A stretch of 58,150 nt of DNA from Myxococcales bacterium (lineage in GTDB: Bacteria > Myxococcota_A > Bradymonadia > Bradymonadales > Bradymonadaceae): positions 1 to 58,150 of the forward strand of contig SKON01000062.1 of the NCBI GenBank assembly GCA_007120035.1. The letters run 5' to 3'. Shown here piece by piece: positions 42,787 through 55,118 of this stretch; positions within the stretch are counted from its first letter, which is position 1; each line of letters begins with the position of its first letter. Position numbers and translations under genes: made by a program. Under the pieces are notes generated by a model. It had not been told where the DNA came from, ran no database searches, and saw only the letters and a program-made list of their open reading frames with translations.

Positions 42787-44186
42787 AGGGCGTCCTCACT
42801 CTTCTTGGATTTCTTGGTGGTCTTCTTCTTTGCCGCCGGTTTCTTCGCCGGTGACTTCTTGGTGGGCTTCTTGGCGGTGGGCTTCTTGGTGGCCGGCTTT
42901 TTGGCGGCCTTCTTCTTCTTCTTCTTTGGAGGAGCCGGCTTGTTGTCTTCCCGCCAGGCCTGGACGCGATTGTAGAAGAGGTTCGTGAAGAGGTCGATCT
43001 CATGGGCCGGGTAGAGGGCTGCCACCTTATGGCGGAAGATCTCCCGGGCTTCGTCGGTGCCGAAGAAGTCCCAGGCGATCTGGTCGAGGTGGGAGAGGTG
43101 CTCGTCGCAGAAGGCGTGGAACTCCTTGGCCTGCAGGCGGTCCCGGGCGATGTCTCCGTACCGGCGCAGCCGCTCCCGGGGGGAGAGGCCCTCCTCTCTG
43201 GCGATGGCGAAGAAGTCGTCCCAGTCCAGTGTCCGCTGCATGGGCCGCTTCGTGACGGCACAGAAGATGGCCCACTTCAGGATGGCCGTGACCAGCCAGG
43301 GGAAGTGGTAGTGCAGGGAGGTGATCTGGGAGTCCGGGCAGGCGTTGGCAAAGTCGATGGGATGCCAGGTGCCGTCGCTGCGGAGAGCCTCACAGGAGTT
43401 GAACTCGAAGGCGAAGAAGGCGTTGATGGTGAGGGTCATGTCCTCCAGGATCGAGGCTTCTTCGTCGGAGAGGAAGTCCGTCTCCAGGGTGTAGCGATCG
43501 TGAAGGGGGGCTTCGGGGTCGTAGCTGACGGGGTGGGTCAGGGGGCCGATGCCGATGCACCGCACGAAGGAGTCGAAGGGGAGGATCGCCTCCTGAAGGT
43601 GCATGATCTGAGTGCCCGACTCCTCGTACCGCCGACGGAGCTCCTGGGCGTTGTTGATCTTGCTCACCCCTCGCCAGCCGCCGCCGTCGTAAGGCTTCAT
43701 GAAGAGGGGGTAGCCGACCTCTTCGCCGATGGCGGCCAGATCGAAGAGCTTAGCGTAGCTGCGGAGGGTGGGGCGCAGGTCCGGGTGAGGCTCGTAGGAT
43801 TTGGGCGGGACCATCCAGGTCTTGGGGATGGGCAGCCCCAGGTGCATCATGGCGGCGTAGGTGGAGTGCTTCTCCATGGCCTGAATGGACCAGGGGTTGT
43901 TCCACACGTAGACGTCGTCCATGAGGATGGACTTCTTCAACCACTCCCGGGTGGTGGGATACCAGTGGCTCAGCCGGTCTAAGACGACGTCGTACCGGGT
44001 GGGCTGGCGGAGGTCGTAGGGCTCCATGGTGATCCGCTCGGTCTCGAGGCGGACCAGCTCGTCGCCGTGAGGGATCTCCAGATCGAGCTGCTCCAGGAGG
44101 CGCTCGAAGCAGGCCGGCCAGCAGATGTCGGCGCCCAGAGAGAGGCCGATGAGTCGAGTGGTCTTGGTGAGTGATTTCTTTGCCAT
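42783..44186 (-). CDS. ATP-grasp enzyme with histone-H1-like Lys/Ala/Pro tail
   Basis: 467 aa. ATP-grasp-like core: 'NPWSIQAMEKHSTYAAMMHLGLPIP' (the N-P-W-S-x-x-x-x-x-K start of the RimK-like group, about residues 96-120), 'GYPLFMKPYDGGGWRGV' (about 168-184), and 'FFAFEFNSCEAL' plus 'PIDFANACPDSQ' for metal binding. It is a different clade from the three THMEWF paralogs. The last ~50 residues are nearly all Lys, Ala, Pro and Thr (for example KKAAKKPATKKPTAKKP), as in histone H1 or Hc1-like proteins, and would bind nucleic acid or another polyanion. It starts 34 bases after the Fes-like gene stop and overlaps the last esterase gene by 4 bases. Confidence 0.82.
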   Translation of the reverse strand: MAKKSLTKTTRLIGLSLGADICWPACFERLLEQLDLEIPHGDELVRLETERITMEPYDLRQPTRYDVVLDRLSHWYPTTREWLKKSILMDDVYVWNNPWSIQAMEKHSTYAAMMHLGLPIPKTWMVPPKSYEPHPDLRPTLRSYAKLFDLAAIGEEVGYPLFMKPYDGGGWRGVSKINNAQELRRRYEESGTQIMHLQEAILPFDSFVRCIGIGPLTHPVSYDPEAPLHDRYTLETDFLSDEEASILEDMTLTINAFFAFEFNSCEALRSDGTWHPIDFANACPDSQITSLHYHFPWLVTAILKWAIFCAVTKRPMQRTLDWDDFFAIAREEGLSPRERLRRYGDIARDRLQAKEFHAFCDEHLSHLDQIAWDFFGTDEAREIFRHKVAALYPAHEIDLFTNLFYNRVQAWREDNKPAPPKKKKKKAAKKPATKKPTAKKPTKKSPAKKPAAKKKTTKKSKKSEDAL

Positions 44187-44220
44187 CGTTTATGCCTGTG
44201 TTCGTTGATGTCGAAGGTGC

Positions 44221-45354
44221 CTACTCGTACATCATCAGGAAGGCGCCGGGGAAGAGCCAAGAGAGGCCCTCGCGGAGTCGATCTCGCCAGTTCTCCCAGT
44301 TGTGGCCGTCTCGGGCTTCTCGGAACCGGACGTCCATCCCGGTGGCCTCCAGCAGGGGTATCAGGGAGCGGTTCTCGTAGATCAGGGATTCGTACATGCC
44401 GCAGCTCACGAAGACCCGCTCGGAGATCGCCGTCGGGTCGGCCCGGAACTGGTTCATGAACTTGACGACGGGGTCGAAGACGGGACCGCGGCGATTCTCT
44501 TCACCGATGTCGGTGAAGGCAAAGGAGCCGGACTGCAGAAGGAGCCGCCCGTAGAACCCGGGGTATCGCCAGGCCGTCGACAGGGAGGCCACGCCGCCGA
44601 AGCTCGCGCCCATCAAGCACCGGCTCTGGGGCTGTCGACGCAGGGGGAGCCGGTCCTCCAACACGGGGACCAGGTCCTCGGTGAGGAATCGGGCGTGGTG
44701 TTCGTCGTTGGCGTACTCCTTGAGTCGATCCGGGGAGGTGGTGAAGGCCACGATCATATCGGGGATCTCCCGGCGGCCCATCAGGTTGTCCAGGATATGG
44801 CCCAGGGAGGAGTAGTTTAAGTAGTCGTCGCCGTCGTGGACGATGAGCAGAGGGTACCGGCGGGTGTCTCGAAACCGGGCGGGCAGGTAGAGGCTGACGG
44901 CCCGGTGGCCGAAGGCGTCGCTGTTGATGATCAGGGAGTCGTAGGTCCCGGGGGCGCACTCCGGATCGGGGTGAATCCATGACGGGATGGTGTAGCCCTG
45001 GCCGTGGGCCACGGAGTTGGCCCCGAAGGGGTCTCGGGCCAGGTGGGGGTTTAAGGGATCCCGGATCCATCGAGCCCGGCCCTTGCGCTGGACCTCGAAT
45101 TTGTACTCCACCCGGGACTCCGGGGGCAGGGGCACCGAGGTGTACCAGAGGTTGGTGCCCTCCAGGAGCTCCATGGGCTGCGACGAGGGAAGCCCGTAGA
45201 TCCAGTGCCGCAGGCGCACCTCGTCGGCGGCCCCTCGCCAGAGGAAGGTGCCTATGCCGTCTCGGACGAAGGGAAAATCGTGGCCGTCGATCAGGGCGCC
45301 GACCCGGTCGGGGTCCAGGGTCCCCTCGTGGAGTGCTTCGATAAGATCTGTCAT
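44221..45354 (-). CDS. Enterochelin-esterase-like hydrolase (Fes family)
   Basis: 377 aa from ATG 45354, chosen for its ATGA overlap with the upstream stop; ATG 45363 is 9 bases earlier in frame. An N-terminal E-set/CBM48-like beta domain (about 25-125; 'FLWRGAADEVRLRHW', 'YKFEVQRKGRARWIRDPLNP') precedes the esterase-D domain: 'YPLLIVHDGDDYL', nucleophile Ser in LMGASFGGVASL, and the His in 'GHNWENWRDRLREGLSWL'. Fes proteins cut siderophore trilactones, but no siderophore genes are present. The carbohydrate-type E-set domain and the GlgA gene in the operon suggest a sugar ester or glycan-linked substrate. Confidence 0.85.
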   Translation of the reverse strand: MTDLIEALHEGTLDPDRVGALIDGHDFPFVRDGIGTFLWRGAADEVRLRHWIYGLPSSQPMELLEGTNLWYTSVPLPPESRVEYKFEVQRKGRARWIRDPLNPHLARDPFGANSVAHGQGYTIPSWIHPDPECAPGTYDSLIINSDAFGHRAVSLYLPARFRDTRRYPLLIVHDGDDYLNYSSLGHILDNLMGRREIPDMIVAFTTSPDRLKEYANDEHHARFLTEDLVPVLEDRLPLRRQPQSRCLMGASFGGVASLSTAWRYPGFYGRLLLQSGSFAFTDIGEENRRGPVFDPVVKFMNQFRADPTAISERVFVSCGMYESLIYENRSLIPLLEATGMDVRFREARDGHNWENWRDRLREGLSWLFPGAFLMMYE

Positions 45355-46307
45355 GGCGTCCACTCCCAGTTGACGTCACCCGATTCGCCGAGGCGACCGG
45401 AGTGGGAGAGTTCGTGGACCCGACCTTCCCGGAAGGTGATACGGGCCCCTGGATCGAGGGCCAGGCAGTGAGCCGGGGCCATGCGACGGGCGAATCGGCC
45501 GATGCCCTCTTTCTGGTCCAGGTGGACCCGTCGGGAGACGTCGGGCATGGCGACGATCCCCGGGCAGAGTCCCAGGCCAAAGTCCAGGACCTGGGCCAGG
45601 TTCTTGCCGAAGGGTGGCGAGTCGTGAAAGAGGACGATCTGGTCCGTGAGGGCCATGGCGCCGGCGGACCAGGCCAGGATGGGTCGCTGGCCCCGATGGC
45701 GGAGGACGTCGAAGAGACGCAGGCGGTTGACCAACGCCACGACGTGGCCGCCGGAGATCACGATGGAGGCGCAGTCGTTGAGCATGGCGGCCAACTCCTC
45801 CCGGTGTTTCTTCACCGTGGGGAGCTCGCCAGGGTTCCACTTATGGTCGAACTCGAACCGGATGTCCGAGCATCGGCGCAGGTGCTCCTCGTCGAGGTGG
45901 CGGAGCTGGGAGATGGTCATGGCGTTCTGCTCGGCGATCAGCCGGTCGTCGACGTGGCGGACGTTGATGGCCATGGCGGCGTCGTCGATGGCCTCCAGAC
46001 GGAGCCGGTAAAACTCCTGGAGGTGGCGCAGGTGCTTCTGGCGAGCGGTCCAGGCCTCGATGAACTCCGGTTCGCCGCGGACCACGTCCTCGGAGCGGCG
46101 GTGGAGCTCGAGATTCACCGTGGAGAGGCCCAGGGCGTCCGTGAGGGCCCCGTCGTCGCTCTCGTTCTCTTGCCAGGCGGCGGTGATCAGGGCCACCGGG
46201 CCTTCCAGCTGGAGCTCTCGGGCCAGCCCGGCCAGGTCGGAGAAGTCCCGGGGCTGAGGCCCCAGGAGGACGATCATCTCGTCCCAGTCTTCGGAGCGGG
46301 TCGTCAT
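45351..46307 (-). CDS. Peptidase S51 / cyanophycinase-like hydrolase
   Basis: 318 aa. ATG 46307 overlaps the stop of the ATP-grasp gene (ATGA). The fold is the class-I-glutamine-amidotransferase-like type of S51 enzymes: 'EMIVLLGPQPRDF', 'GPVALITAAWQENE', 'SIVISGGHVVALVNRL', nucleophile Ser in ILAWSAGAMALTD and then 'GLGLCPGIVAMPD'. S51 members (cyanophycinase, dipeptidase E) cut peptides with beta-Asp or N-terminal Asp links. In an operon with ATP-grasp ligases, which build such peptides, it may trim or recycle the product. The middle (about 95-150) has an inserted helical stretch not usual for cyanophycinase. Confidence 0.8.
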   Translation of the reverse strand: MTTRSEDWDEMIVLLGPQPRDFSDLAGLARELQLEGPVALITAAWQENESDDGALTDALGLSTVNLELHRRSEDVVRGEPEFIEAWTARQKHLRHLQEFYRLRLEAIDDAAMAINVRHVDDRLIAEQNAMTISQLRHLDEEHLRRCSDIRFEFDHKWNPGELPTVKKHREELAAMLNDCASIVISGGHVVALVNRLRLFDVLRHRGQRPILAWSAGAMALTDQIVLFHDSPPFGKNLAQVLDFGLGLCPGIVAMPDVSRRVHLDQKEGIGRFARRMAPAHCLALDPGARITFREGRVHELSHSGRLGESGDVNWEWTP

Positions 46308-47530
46308 CGGGCCCTCACCTGAACATGGCGACCCACGAGGCTCAGGATTCGGCGGAGCTCGTCGTAGTTGGGGTGTTTCATGCGGATCCAGGCGTTGGCC
46401 ATGTAGCCGGCCTCCACGGGCTGAGTGGGTGTCCCCGGGGCGGGCAGGTGACAGTCGATCAAGAAGTCGCCGAAGCGATGCATGATGGCGTCGACGCCCT
46501 CGTAGCCGATGATCCGGCCATCGCAGTCGGGGCGAAGGGCGATGATGCCCGTGGCCAGGCGACGAGAGGGGCGCTGGCTGCCGCGGCCGTAGCAGATGGC
46601 CATGGCCCACTCTCGGTAGAGGTCCATGTCGTTTCCGACGTTGTAGAGATCCCAGGCACGGACCCCTGGAGGGCGGCAGCCGATCTCGGAGAACTTCAGG
46701 CCCTTGGGGCCGAAGAACCACTCCATGTGGGTCGCCGAGGTGGTGATGCCCAGGGCCTTGATCACCTTGCGGCCCATCTCCTTGATCTCCAGGTAGCCTT
46801 CGGCGGCGTCGATCCGGTTGGTGCTCACGAAGGTCGGAGAGATCCACCGGGTCCGCATGGCCTCCAGGACCGTCGGGTAGTAGTGGGAGATGAAGTCGTG
46901 GAGGATCTCCCCGTCGATGGAGATGGTGTCGTAGAATCCCTCGTGGCCGACGATGAATTCCTCGGCGGCCACGGAGCGTCCGGGGTGGTCGAGGTGGCTC
47001 GACAGGATCGCCGCTTCCAGTTCCTCGTCGTCGTCGATCCGGGTGGCTCCCGACGCGCCAGCGCCGTCGCGGGGCTTGATGACGATGGGGTAGCCCACCT
47101 TCTCGGCGAACTCTCGGAGCTCGTCGCCGGAGTCCACCCCGGCGGAGGCCGCGCAGGGCACGCCGGCCTCTCGGAGCGCCTCCTTCATGGCCGGCTTGTC
47201 GCGGCAGAGGAACGCCGTGCGGGCCGACATCCCGGGGATCCCGGCCTTCTCCCGGACCCGAGCGCAGGGGAGGATATGGGCCTCCACAGTGGCCTCCATC
47301 CGGTCTACGTGGGCCCGGCTCTGGATGAAGCTCACTGCCTTGAGGAGGGCCTTGTCGCTACAGACGTTGGGGACCTCCTCGTAGTGGGTCAGGAGGTGGC
47401 GCATCTCGTCGTCGAGGCTGCTCTTGGAGCCCTCGCCGATGGCGGTGATCCGGGCGCCGACCTCGGCCAGGGCGCGCACGAAGAAGCGCTGGTTCGCCGG
47501 GAACCGAGGTTCGATGAAGATCACGTGCAT
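46304..47530 (-). CDS. ATP-grasp ligase, paralog C
   Basis: 408 aa. 'HVIFIEPRFPANQRFFVRAL' starts the N-terminal domain; 'CRDKPAMKEALREAGVPC', 'GYPIVIKPRDGAGASGATRI', 'AEEFIVGHEGFYDTISIDGE', 'SATHMEWFFGPKGLKFSEI-GCRPPG' follow in the same order as in 37411 and 38725. It lies between GlgA (3 bases upstream) and the S51-like gene (ATGA overlap), so its expression is bound to both. Likely a carboxylate ligase; acceptors unknown. Confidence 0.87.
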   Translation of the reverse strand: MHVIFIEPRFPANQRFFVRALAEVGARITAIGEGSKSSLDDEMRHLLTHYEEVPNVCSDKALLKAVSFIQSRAHVDRMEATVEAHILPCARVREKAGIPGMSARTAFLCRDKPAMKEALREAGVPCAASAGVDSGDELREFAEKVGYPIVIKPRDGAGASGATRIDDDEELEAAILSSHLDHPGRSVAAEEFIVGHEGFYDTISIDGEILHDFISHYYPTVLEAMRTRWISPTFVSTNRIDAAEGYLEIKEMGRKVIKALGITTSATHMEWFFGPKGLKFSEIGCRPPGVRAWDLYNVGNDMDLYREWAMAICYGRGSQRPSRRLATGIIALRPDCDGRIIGYEGVDAIMHRFGDFLIDCHLPAPGTPTQPVEAGYMANAWIRMKHPNYDELRRILSLVGRHVQVRAR

Positions 47531-47533
47531 GGT

Positions 47534-48963
47534 TCAGCTCACGAGTCGGGAGTAGAGCTCTTCGTAGACGAGCGTCTGATGTTCCCAGGAATAATCCATC
47601 GCCATCGCGTTGGCCACGATCTTTTCCCAAAGCCCAGGGGTTCGATAGGCCTTCAGCGCCGTGGTCAGGCCCCACCGGAGGCCCTCCTCGGTGTGGTGGT
47701 CGAAGAGGAAGCCCGTGCCCGTGCCGTTGACGGGATCTACGAGCTGCACCGTATCGGCGAGGCCGCCGGTGCGGTGGACCACGGGGATGGTGCCGTACCG
47801 GAGGCTGTACATCTGATTCAGGCCACAGGGCTCGTAGACCGAGGGCATCATGAAGATGTCGGCGCCGGCCTCGATGAAGTGGGCGAGCTTGTTGGAGAAC
47901 CCCCGATAGTAGGAGACCTGGCGGGGGAAGTACCGCTGGAGGGAGGCGAAGATGTCCTCAATGCGGGGGTCGCCGCTGCCCAGCGCCACGAGCTGCACGT
48001 CTCGCCTGGCGAGGAGCCCTGGGAGGACCCCGGGGACCAGGTGGAAGCCCTTCTGGGAGGCCATCCGGGAGACCACGCCGATCAGGGGCACGCCCTTGAC
48101 GTAGGGGAGACCCATGGCGTTCAGCAGGGCCTCTTTGTTGCGCTCCTTTCCGGAGAGGTCGTCGGCGGAGTACCGGAAGGGGATCAGGGGATCTGCGGCC
48201 GGGGTCCACTCCTCGTAGTCGACGCCGTTGAGGACCCCGACCACCGTCGACGATCGCTGGCGGAGAAAGGAGTCCATGCCGGCGCCGAACTCCGGGGTCT
48301 GGATCTCGTGGGCGTAGGTGGGGCTGACGGTGCTCACGCCGTCGGCGTAGAGGATCCCGTGGAGAAGGAAGTTCACCCGTCCCTGGGCCAGGAGCTCCTG
48401 GTGCAGGAGGTGCTCGGAGCCGCCGATGTGGAGGTCGGGCACCACGGCCGACGAGAACCCGCCCTGGTAGTTGAGGTTGTGGATGGTCAGGAGGGTTCGA
48501 GTGTTCGCGAAGAGCCGGTCCCAGCCGAACCGGACCTTCAGCAGGAGGGGGAGCATGGCGGCCTGCCAGTCGTGGCAGTGGATCACGTCGGGGGCGAAGC
48601 CCAGGTACTGACAGGCCGTCAGGGCGGCGACGTTCAGGGCCAGGAACCGGCGGTGCTCGTCGTCGTGGCCCGTGTAGATCGAACCTCGGCTATAGAGCCC
48701 GGGACAGTGGACGAAGTAGGCTGTGGGGTTGTCTGCGTCGCGAAAGATCCGGGTTCGGATCTGGTGATGACCCATGGGAAAGGTGAGCTCGGGGATCACG
48801 AGATCAAGGTCCACCGCGTCGGTGTCCATAGTGTCGTAGAGAGGGATGAACGCCCGGACGTCGTGGCCCCTTCGAGAGAGGTACCGGGGCAGGGCGCCGA
48901 CGACGTCCCCGAGACCGCCGGTCTTGGCGTAAGGCAACATCTCGGAGCTGACGTGGAGGATCT

Positions 48964-48967
<4 letters not shown>
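47534..48967 (-). CDS. glgA: Glycogen synthase (ADP-glucose, GT5)
   Basis: 477 aa, the usual GT5 length. It elongates alpha-1,4-glucan from ADP-glucose in the cytoplasm. 'HVSSEMLPYAKTGGLGDVVGAL' (Lys15 in the KTGGLGDV ADP-glucose site), 'VIHCHDWQAAMLPLL', 'TIHNLNYQG', 'VLNGVDYEEWTPAAD' and 'EPCGLNQMYSLRYGTIPVV' then 'TGGLADTV' are all typical. No glgB, glgC or glgP is nearby. It overlaps the N-formylglutamate-amidohydrolase-like gene by 4 bases and is followed by ATP-grasp paralog C. Confidence 0.95.
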
Positions 48968-52114
<3,147 letters not shown>

Positions 52115-52224
52115 TCAGTGCGGAAGTAACAACGAGCAAATCACGGGTCACGTTCTGGCCCATGGAGGGTGGGGAAGTCAACGCCCGTCGCGAATTCGGA
52201 GTCCTGACACACTTCGCAAGATGG

Positions 52225-54158
52225 TCAGTGGTCGTCCCGGGCTCCCAACGTAAACGGCAGGGTGTGTTCCCCGCGAGGTTTGCGCCAGGCCAGGGCAATC
52301 AACCACAGGGCGGCGGCGTTGCTCGCGCCATCCCAGAAGAGGATGGACTCCAGTTGGATGGAGCCGCCGATGGCTCCGGCCAGGAAGGCGAGCCCCGCAG
52401 GCCACAGGCGGCGGTCCAGGGAGACGGCCATCATGAACATGGCGAAGGAGAAGAGGGCGTTCTCCATGGCGATGCACCCCGCCGGGCTCAAGCCGAGGAA
52501 GAAGCCCACGACGCGGACGATCAGGGCGCCGATGAGGATCACGAAGATGCTGGTGATGATCCGGGCGTTGATGGCGTTCTTGAGCAGCCGTTCCCGCATA
52601 AAGAAGACCACCAATGCGGCGCCGGTGAAGATCACGGCGAACTGGGTGAAGTAGGCCGGGAAGCTCATGGTGGCGATACCGGCCTCGATCAAGGCGTGAT
52701 TGATGAAGGGGACCCCGCCGAAGAGGAGGCCCAGGAAGAAGGACATCTTGGCCCGCTGGGGGCTCGCCAGATCCAGGTCGACGGATCGCCGAATAGCCTC
52801 GTTCTTTCGATTCTCCTCGGCTTCGCGCTGAAGGTCCGCCTCGAGGGCCTCCAGATCGCTGGAGAGCTCGGGGGGAGGGGAGGGGTGGTCTTCGAGGTGG
52901 CGGGAGGCCGCGGAGGCGTCGCGGCGGTCGATCTCGATGGCCGCCATGGTCTCCAGGGCGGCCAGGCGGCCGGCCCGTGCGCTTCGGTTCTCGGGCCAGA
53001 TGGAGAGGGCTTGTTCGAAGGCGAATCGGCACTCCGTAAAGAGGCGATCCACGGTGGTCAGGTCGGCGTCTGGGCCCAGGCCTTGGAGCTCTGCGAGGCG
53101 TTTCTCGCCGTCATCGCTGAGGCGCTGGGAGTCGCGGTGTTGGAGGAAGGCGACGATAGCGTCGCGGAACTCCTCGGCGGACTGGTAGCGGCGCGACGTG
53201 GACTTGGCGGTGGCCCGGTTGCAGATCTCGCCGAGCTCAGCCGGGACGTCGTCGCCATACTCGACAGGGTCTGATTGATAGGCGTTGAAGAGCAGGGAGA
53301 AGACGGTGTCGCCCTTGTGGCGGGGCTCGCCGCCGGTAATGATCGTGTGGAGGACAGAGCCCAGGAGATAGGTGTCCGTCCAGGGGCCGATGTGTTCGCC
53401 TTCGCCGCCGGCGAGCTCAGGGGCGATGAACGCCGGGTTCCTGAGATGTCGTCGACGTTTCGGGCCAACGGCAGCCGCCCCGTACCGTCGTCGGCGAGGC
53501 TCACGGCGATACCCCAGTCCAGGAGGTAGACCTCCCCGAAGGCCCCGAGCATGACGTTCTCGGGCTTCAGATCACAGTGGATGATGCCGTGTTTGTGCGC
53601 GAAGTGTAGGGCGTTGGTGAGCTGCAAGAGGATCTGGAGGTGGGCCTCGAGGTCGTCACGGCCGGCCCGCAGAGGCGCCGGGATCAGGTCGGGGTTGTTC
53701 AGCGCCGTCTCCCAGCTGATCCCCTCCACCCGCTTCATCACCAACATGGGGAAGCCGCCCTCATCGAGGCCCAGGGCATGCACAGGGACGATGTTCGGGT
53801 GCTCCAGCATCCCCGTCACCCAGGACTCCCGGAGGAGATCTTGGGCAGCCTGAGAGCCGGTCTCGTCGGGGAGGACCGTCTTGATCGCCACGTCTCGCCA
53901 CAGAGAGTTCTGTCGTGCCAGGCGGACGATGCCCATGCCGCCCCGCCCGAGGGTGCGGGAGACCACGAACTCCGAGTCCTCTCCGGCGGGGTTGATCTTT
54001 GGCAGGAGGCCCACGGCGGTCTGCCGCTCGAAGCTCTCCAGAGCAGATCTGGAGAGAATGGTGCGACCGGCGTCGACTTCGCCGTGGAGGGTCTCTTCAC
54101 GGCTGATGATGGTGGTCCACATCTCTTCGAGACGTGGGTTGGTGGGCGCAGTGGTCAT
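52225..54158 (-). pseudogene. Membrane Ser/Thr protein kinase, frameshifted
   Basis: One gene in two frames. From ATG 54158 the kinase domain reads GRGGMG (71-76), Lys93 in VAIK, HCDLKPEN (194-201; Cys instead of Arg, a non-RD kinase) and DWG (214-216). At about 53435-53437 the frame breaks at ISGT: a run of three G (C on the coding strand) needs a fourth for the expected ...ISGTPAFIAPELAGG... With that base the second frame runs open to 52225, through the rest of the kinase (PWTDTYLLGSVLHTIITGG), a helical linker and about six membrane helices (MSFFLGLLFGGVPF; AVIFTGAALVVFF; IITSIFVILIGALIVRVV). Restored length about 644 aa. A missing base in a homopolymer may be sequencing error or real loss. 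Confidence 0.8.
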
Positions 54159-54276
54159 GGGGGCCTCGGAACTGCTCGGGTTGTGACGAAGCGGGGGACT
54201 GAAGGGTAGTCCCGGCCGCAGGGGGTTTCCAGAACATTCGCCAGGATTTGCGAAAAATCTTCGGTTCCCATCGAGC

Positions 54277-54305
54277 TTGACCGAGAGCCGTCGGTGACCA
54301 ACACT
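54277..54305 (+). promoter_or_regulatory. Possible promoter of the SDR gene
   Basis: TTGACC (54277-54282) and AACACT (54300-54305) are 17 bases apart, 36 bases before the ATG. The -10 is weak. Confidence 0.3.
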
Positions 54306-54340
54306 GAGGGGAGGCAATCCAAGACCACCGAGGAGGACGA

Positions 54341-55096
54341 ATGAAGCCGCTACAAGAAAAAGTCGCTGTGATCACGGGAGCTGCCCACGGGATCGGGCGA
54401 GCATGCGCCGAGGTGATGGCGAAGAAGGGGGCCCTCGTGGTGGTCTCCGACCTCGAGGGCACTCCCGGCGACGAGGTCGTGGAGAGCATCGCCCGAGCCG
54501 ACGGTCGAGCCATCTTCGTCCCCTGCGACGTGACCGACCCCGAGCAGGTCCGGTCGCTGATGGAGGCCGCCGTGGAGGAGTTCGGGAGCCTCGACATCGG
54601 GGTGAACAACGCCGGGGTCGGCGGGGAGCAGAAGCCGACCCACGAGTATCCCCTGGAGGCCTGGCAGCAGGTCCTGGACGTGAACCTCACCGGGGTGTTT
54701 CTGTGCATGAAGCAGCAGATCCGTCATATGCTGAAAGGGGCCGGGGGCTCCATCGTGAACGTGGCGTCCATCCTGGGCCAGGTGGGATTTGCCACGGCGC
54801 CGGCCTACACGGCGACGAAGCACGCGTTGGTGGGGCTGACGAGGACGGCGGCCCTGGAGTACTCCAAGTACGGCGTCCGGACCAACGCCGTGGGGCCGGC
54901 GTTCATCGACACTCCGATGATCGCGCCGTTGAAGGAGGACGAAGAAGTGTTCAAGGAGATCGTCGGCGCCCACCCCATCGGGCGGATCGGGAAGCCCGAA
55001 GAGGTGGCTAATTTGATAGCCTTTCTGGCGAGCCCTGAGGCGTCGTTCATCACGGGTAGTTACCACGCCGTGGACGGCGGGTTTCTGTCGCAGTAG
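54341..55096 (+). CDS. Short-chain dehydrogenase/reductase
   Basis: 251 aa, the classical SDR length. NAD(P) site TGAAHGIG (12-19), NNAG (89-92), catalytic Ser143, Tyr156 and Lys160 (YTATK). 'SDLEG' after strand 2 has Asp37 in the position that favours NAD over NADP. 'GPAFIDTP' and the C-terminal 'ITGSYHAVDGGFLSQ' fit the FabG/3-hydroxyacyl or cyclohexanol-dehydrogenase type. ATG 54341 follows GAGGAGG. It stands alone: the kinase on one side is divergent, the lipoprotein on the other convergent. Substrate unknown. Confidence 0.9.
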   Translation: MKPLQEKVAVITGAAHGIGRACAEVMAKKGALVVVSDLEGTPGDEVVESIARADGRAIFVPCDVTDPEQVRSLMEAAVEEFGSLDIGVNNAGVGGEQKPTHEYPLEAWQQVLDVNLTGVFLCMKQQIRHMLKGAGGSIVNVASILGQVGFATAPAYTATKHALVGLTRTAALEYSKYGVRTNAVGPAFIDTPMIAPLKEDEEVFKEIVGAHPIGRIGKPEEVANLIAFLASPEASFITGSYHAVDGGFLSQ

Positions 55097-55118
55097 CTGA
55101 TCGCGGGACGGCGGCCGG

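Noticed and set aside
44221-45354. Siderophore (enterobactin) esterase
   Set aside because: Fes-like fold, but no siderophore synthesis or uptake genes nearby.
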